64,000 bases of DNA, taken from NCBI RefSeq assembly GCF_050624435.1, contig NC_134539.1:142882025-142946024 (forward strand). The letters run 5' to 3'. The position numbers were made by a program, and so were the translations under genes. The notes beneath the pieces are model-generated. The model did no database searches, was not told where the DNA came from, and saw only the letters and a program-made list of their open reading frames with translations. How positions within the stretch are numbered: the stretch's first letter is position 1; each line of letters begins with the position of its first letter. The stretch comes from Tenrec ecaudatus (Eukaryota; Chordata; Mammalia; Afrosoricida; Tenrecidae). Below, piece by piece: positions 63,521 through 64,000 of this stretch.

Positions 63521-63824
63521 CAGTAGCTATAGGAGGATGATAGAAGAAAGGGAAGAAAAAGGGAGATCAGTGGCAGGCAGAGTCCCCACACTTTGTGAAA
63601 GACATTTTCACTTCAGTTGAAGATTATGGTTTGGCATAATATCACGCCACCATAAATGAAAAAACGAACATGAATAACTGCAAGCCGAAATAGCAGATTC
63701 AAAACCAGTGGGAACACAGTAGCTGTCGAAAATAAAGGAGACTTCTGGGTAATTAGCATCTCAGAAGAAGAGAAACAAAAGAACAAGATCCAAGTCCAAT
63801 ATGTAATTAAAAAGATATATTCAG

Positions 63825-64000
63825 CTCTTTTCCGGGGCGACGCGGAGGCGATCGGCAGCTTCACCATGAGGCTGAACATCTCCTTCCCAGCCACTGGCTG
63901 CCAGAAGCTCATTGAAGTGGGCGCTGAACGCAAACTTAGCACCTTTTATGAGAAGCAAATGGCCACGGAGGTCGCCGCCAAAGTGCTGGGTGCTAAATAG
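63825..64000 (+). pseudogene. RPS6: RPS6 retropseudogene, runs off the window
   Basis: Starts with the ribosomal-protein 5' UTR (CTCTTTTCCG...), i.e. at the cap, then ATG at 63866: [18 protein letters not shown] is ribosomal protein S6 without its introns. After 44 codons a stop (63998-64000) replaces a Trp codon. Scattered substitutions (K2R, DD to GA, R to Q) show it is not the active gene. The remainder, if kept, lies to the right. Confidence 0.92.

Larger units (their letters stand above)
55494..63824 (+). other. DCAF7: DCAF7 intron 1 (partial)
   Basis: No second exon seen. Holds AfroSINE, MIR and several RTE/BovB-like fragments. 55700-57060 and 57290-58480 look like unique intronic sequence. 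61865-62490 is A/T-rich, includes AATAAA-like motifs on both strands, and is not identified. Confidence 0.8.

Overview
The window is mammalian nuclear DNA, almost certainly from an afrotherian and most likely a tenrec. The evidence is many tRNA-derived AfroSINEs, RTE/BovB-type LINE fragments, an L1-like 3' end seen at several sites with target-site duplications, and three short hAT elements of the SPIN type. All four host genes lie on the + strand, in the order known from human 17q23: ACE, ACE3, KCNH6, DCAF7. Species and family names come from memory of the families; no search was run.

Layout. Positions 1-11001 hold the 3' half of ACE: ten exons encoding most of the catalytic C domain, the shedding stalk, the membrane anchor and the tail. 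An upstream intron carries a large minisatellite. Positions 11.2-17.2 kb are intergenic and repeat-rich. Positions 17198-28163 hold a complete-looking, 14-exon ACE3 gene of 740 codons; this gene is a pseudogene in human. Positions 30817-50405 hold the whole KCNH6 (ERG2/Kv11.2) gene: 13 core coding exons (953 aa) plus a likely 72-codon cassette exon. Positions 50.4-55.3 kb hold SPIN and L1 insertions. DCAF7 exon 1 (55356-55493) follows a CCAAT-array CpG promoter, and its first intron fills the rest. An RPS6 retrocopy runs to the last base.

Biology. ACE and ACE3 are neighbouring paralogues with the same exon sizes and phases. ACE keeps the HEMGH zinc-peptidase motif. ACE3 has HQMGH, keeping zinc and substrate ligands but losing the general base, so it looks like a non-hydrolytic binding protein, in line with its reported role as a sperm protein in mouse. 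Two features make ACE3 the most interesting locus here. Its last exon contains an internal 153-bp-period duplication that doubles the stalk/transmembrane segment. It also shares an uninterrupted 87-bp identical stretch with ACE, which suggests recent gene conversion. KCNH6 keeps its PAS domain, S1-S6, SVGFGN filter, cyclic-nucleotide-binding homology domain and C-terminal coiled coil.

The non-coding sequence is a readable record of insertions: LINEs in SINEs, SINEs in SINEs, and insertions with 10-19 bp target-site duplications.
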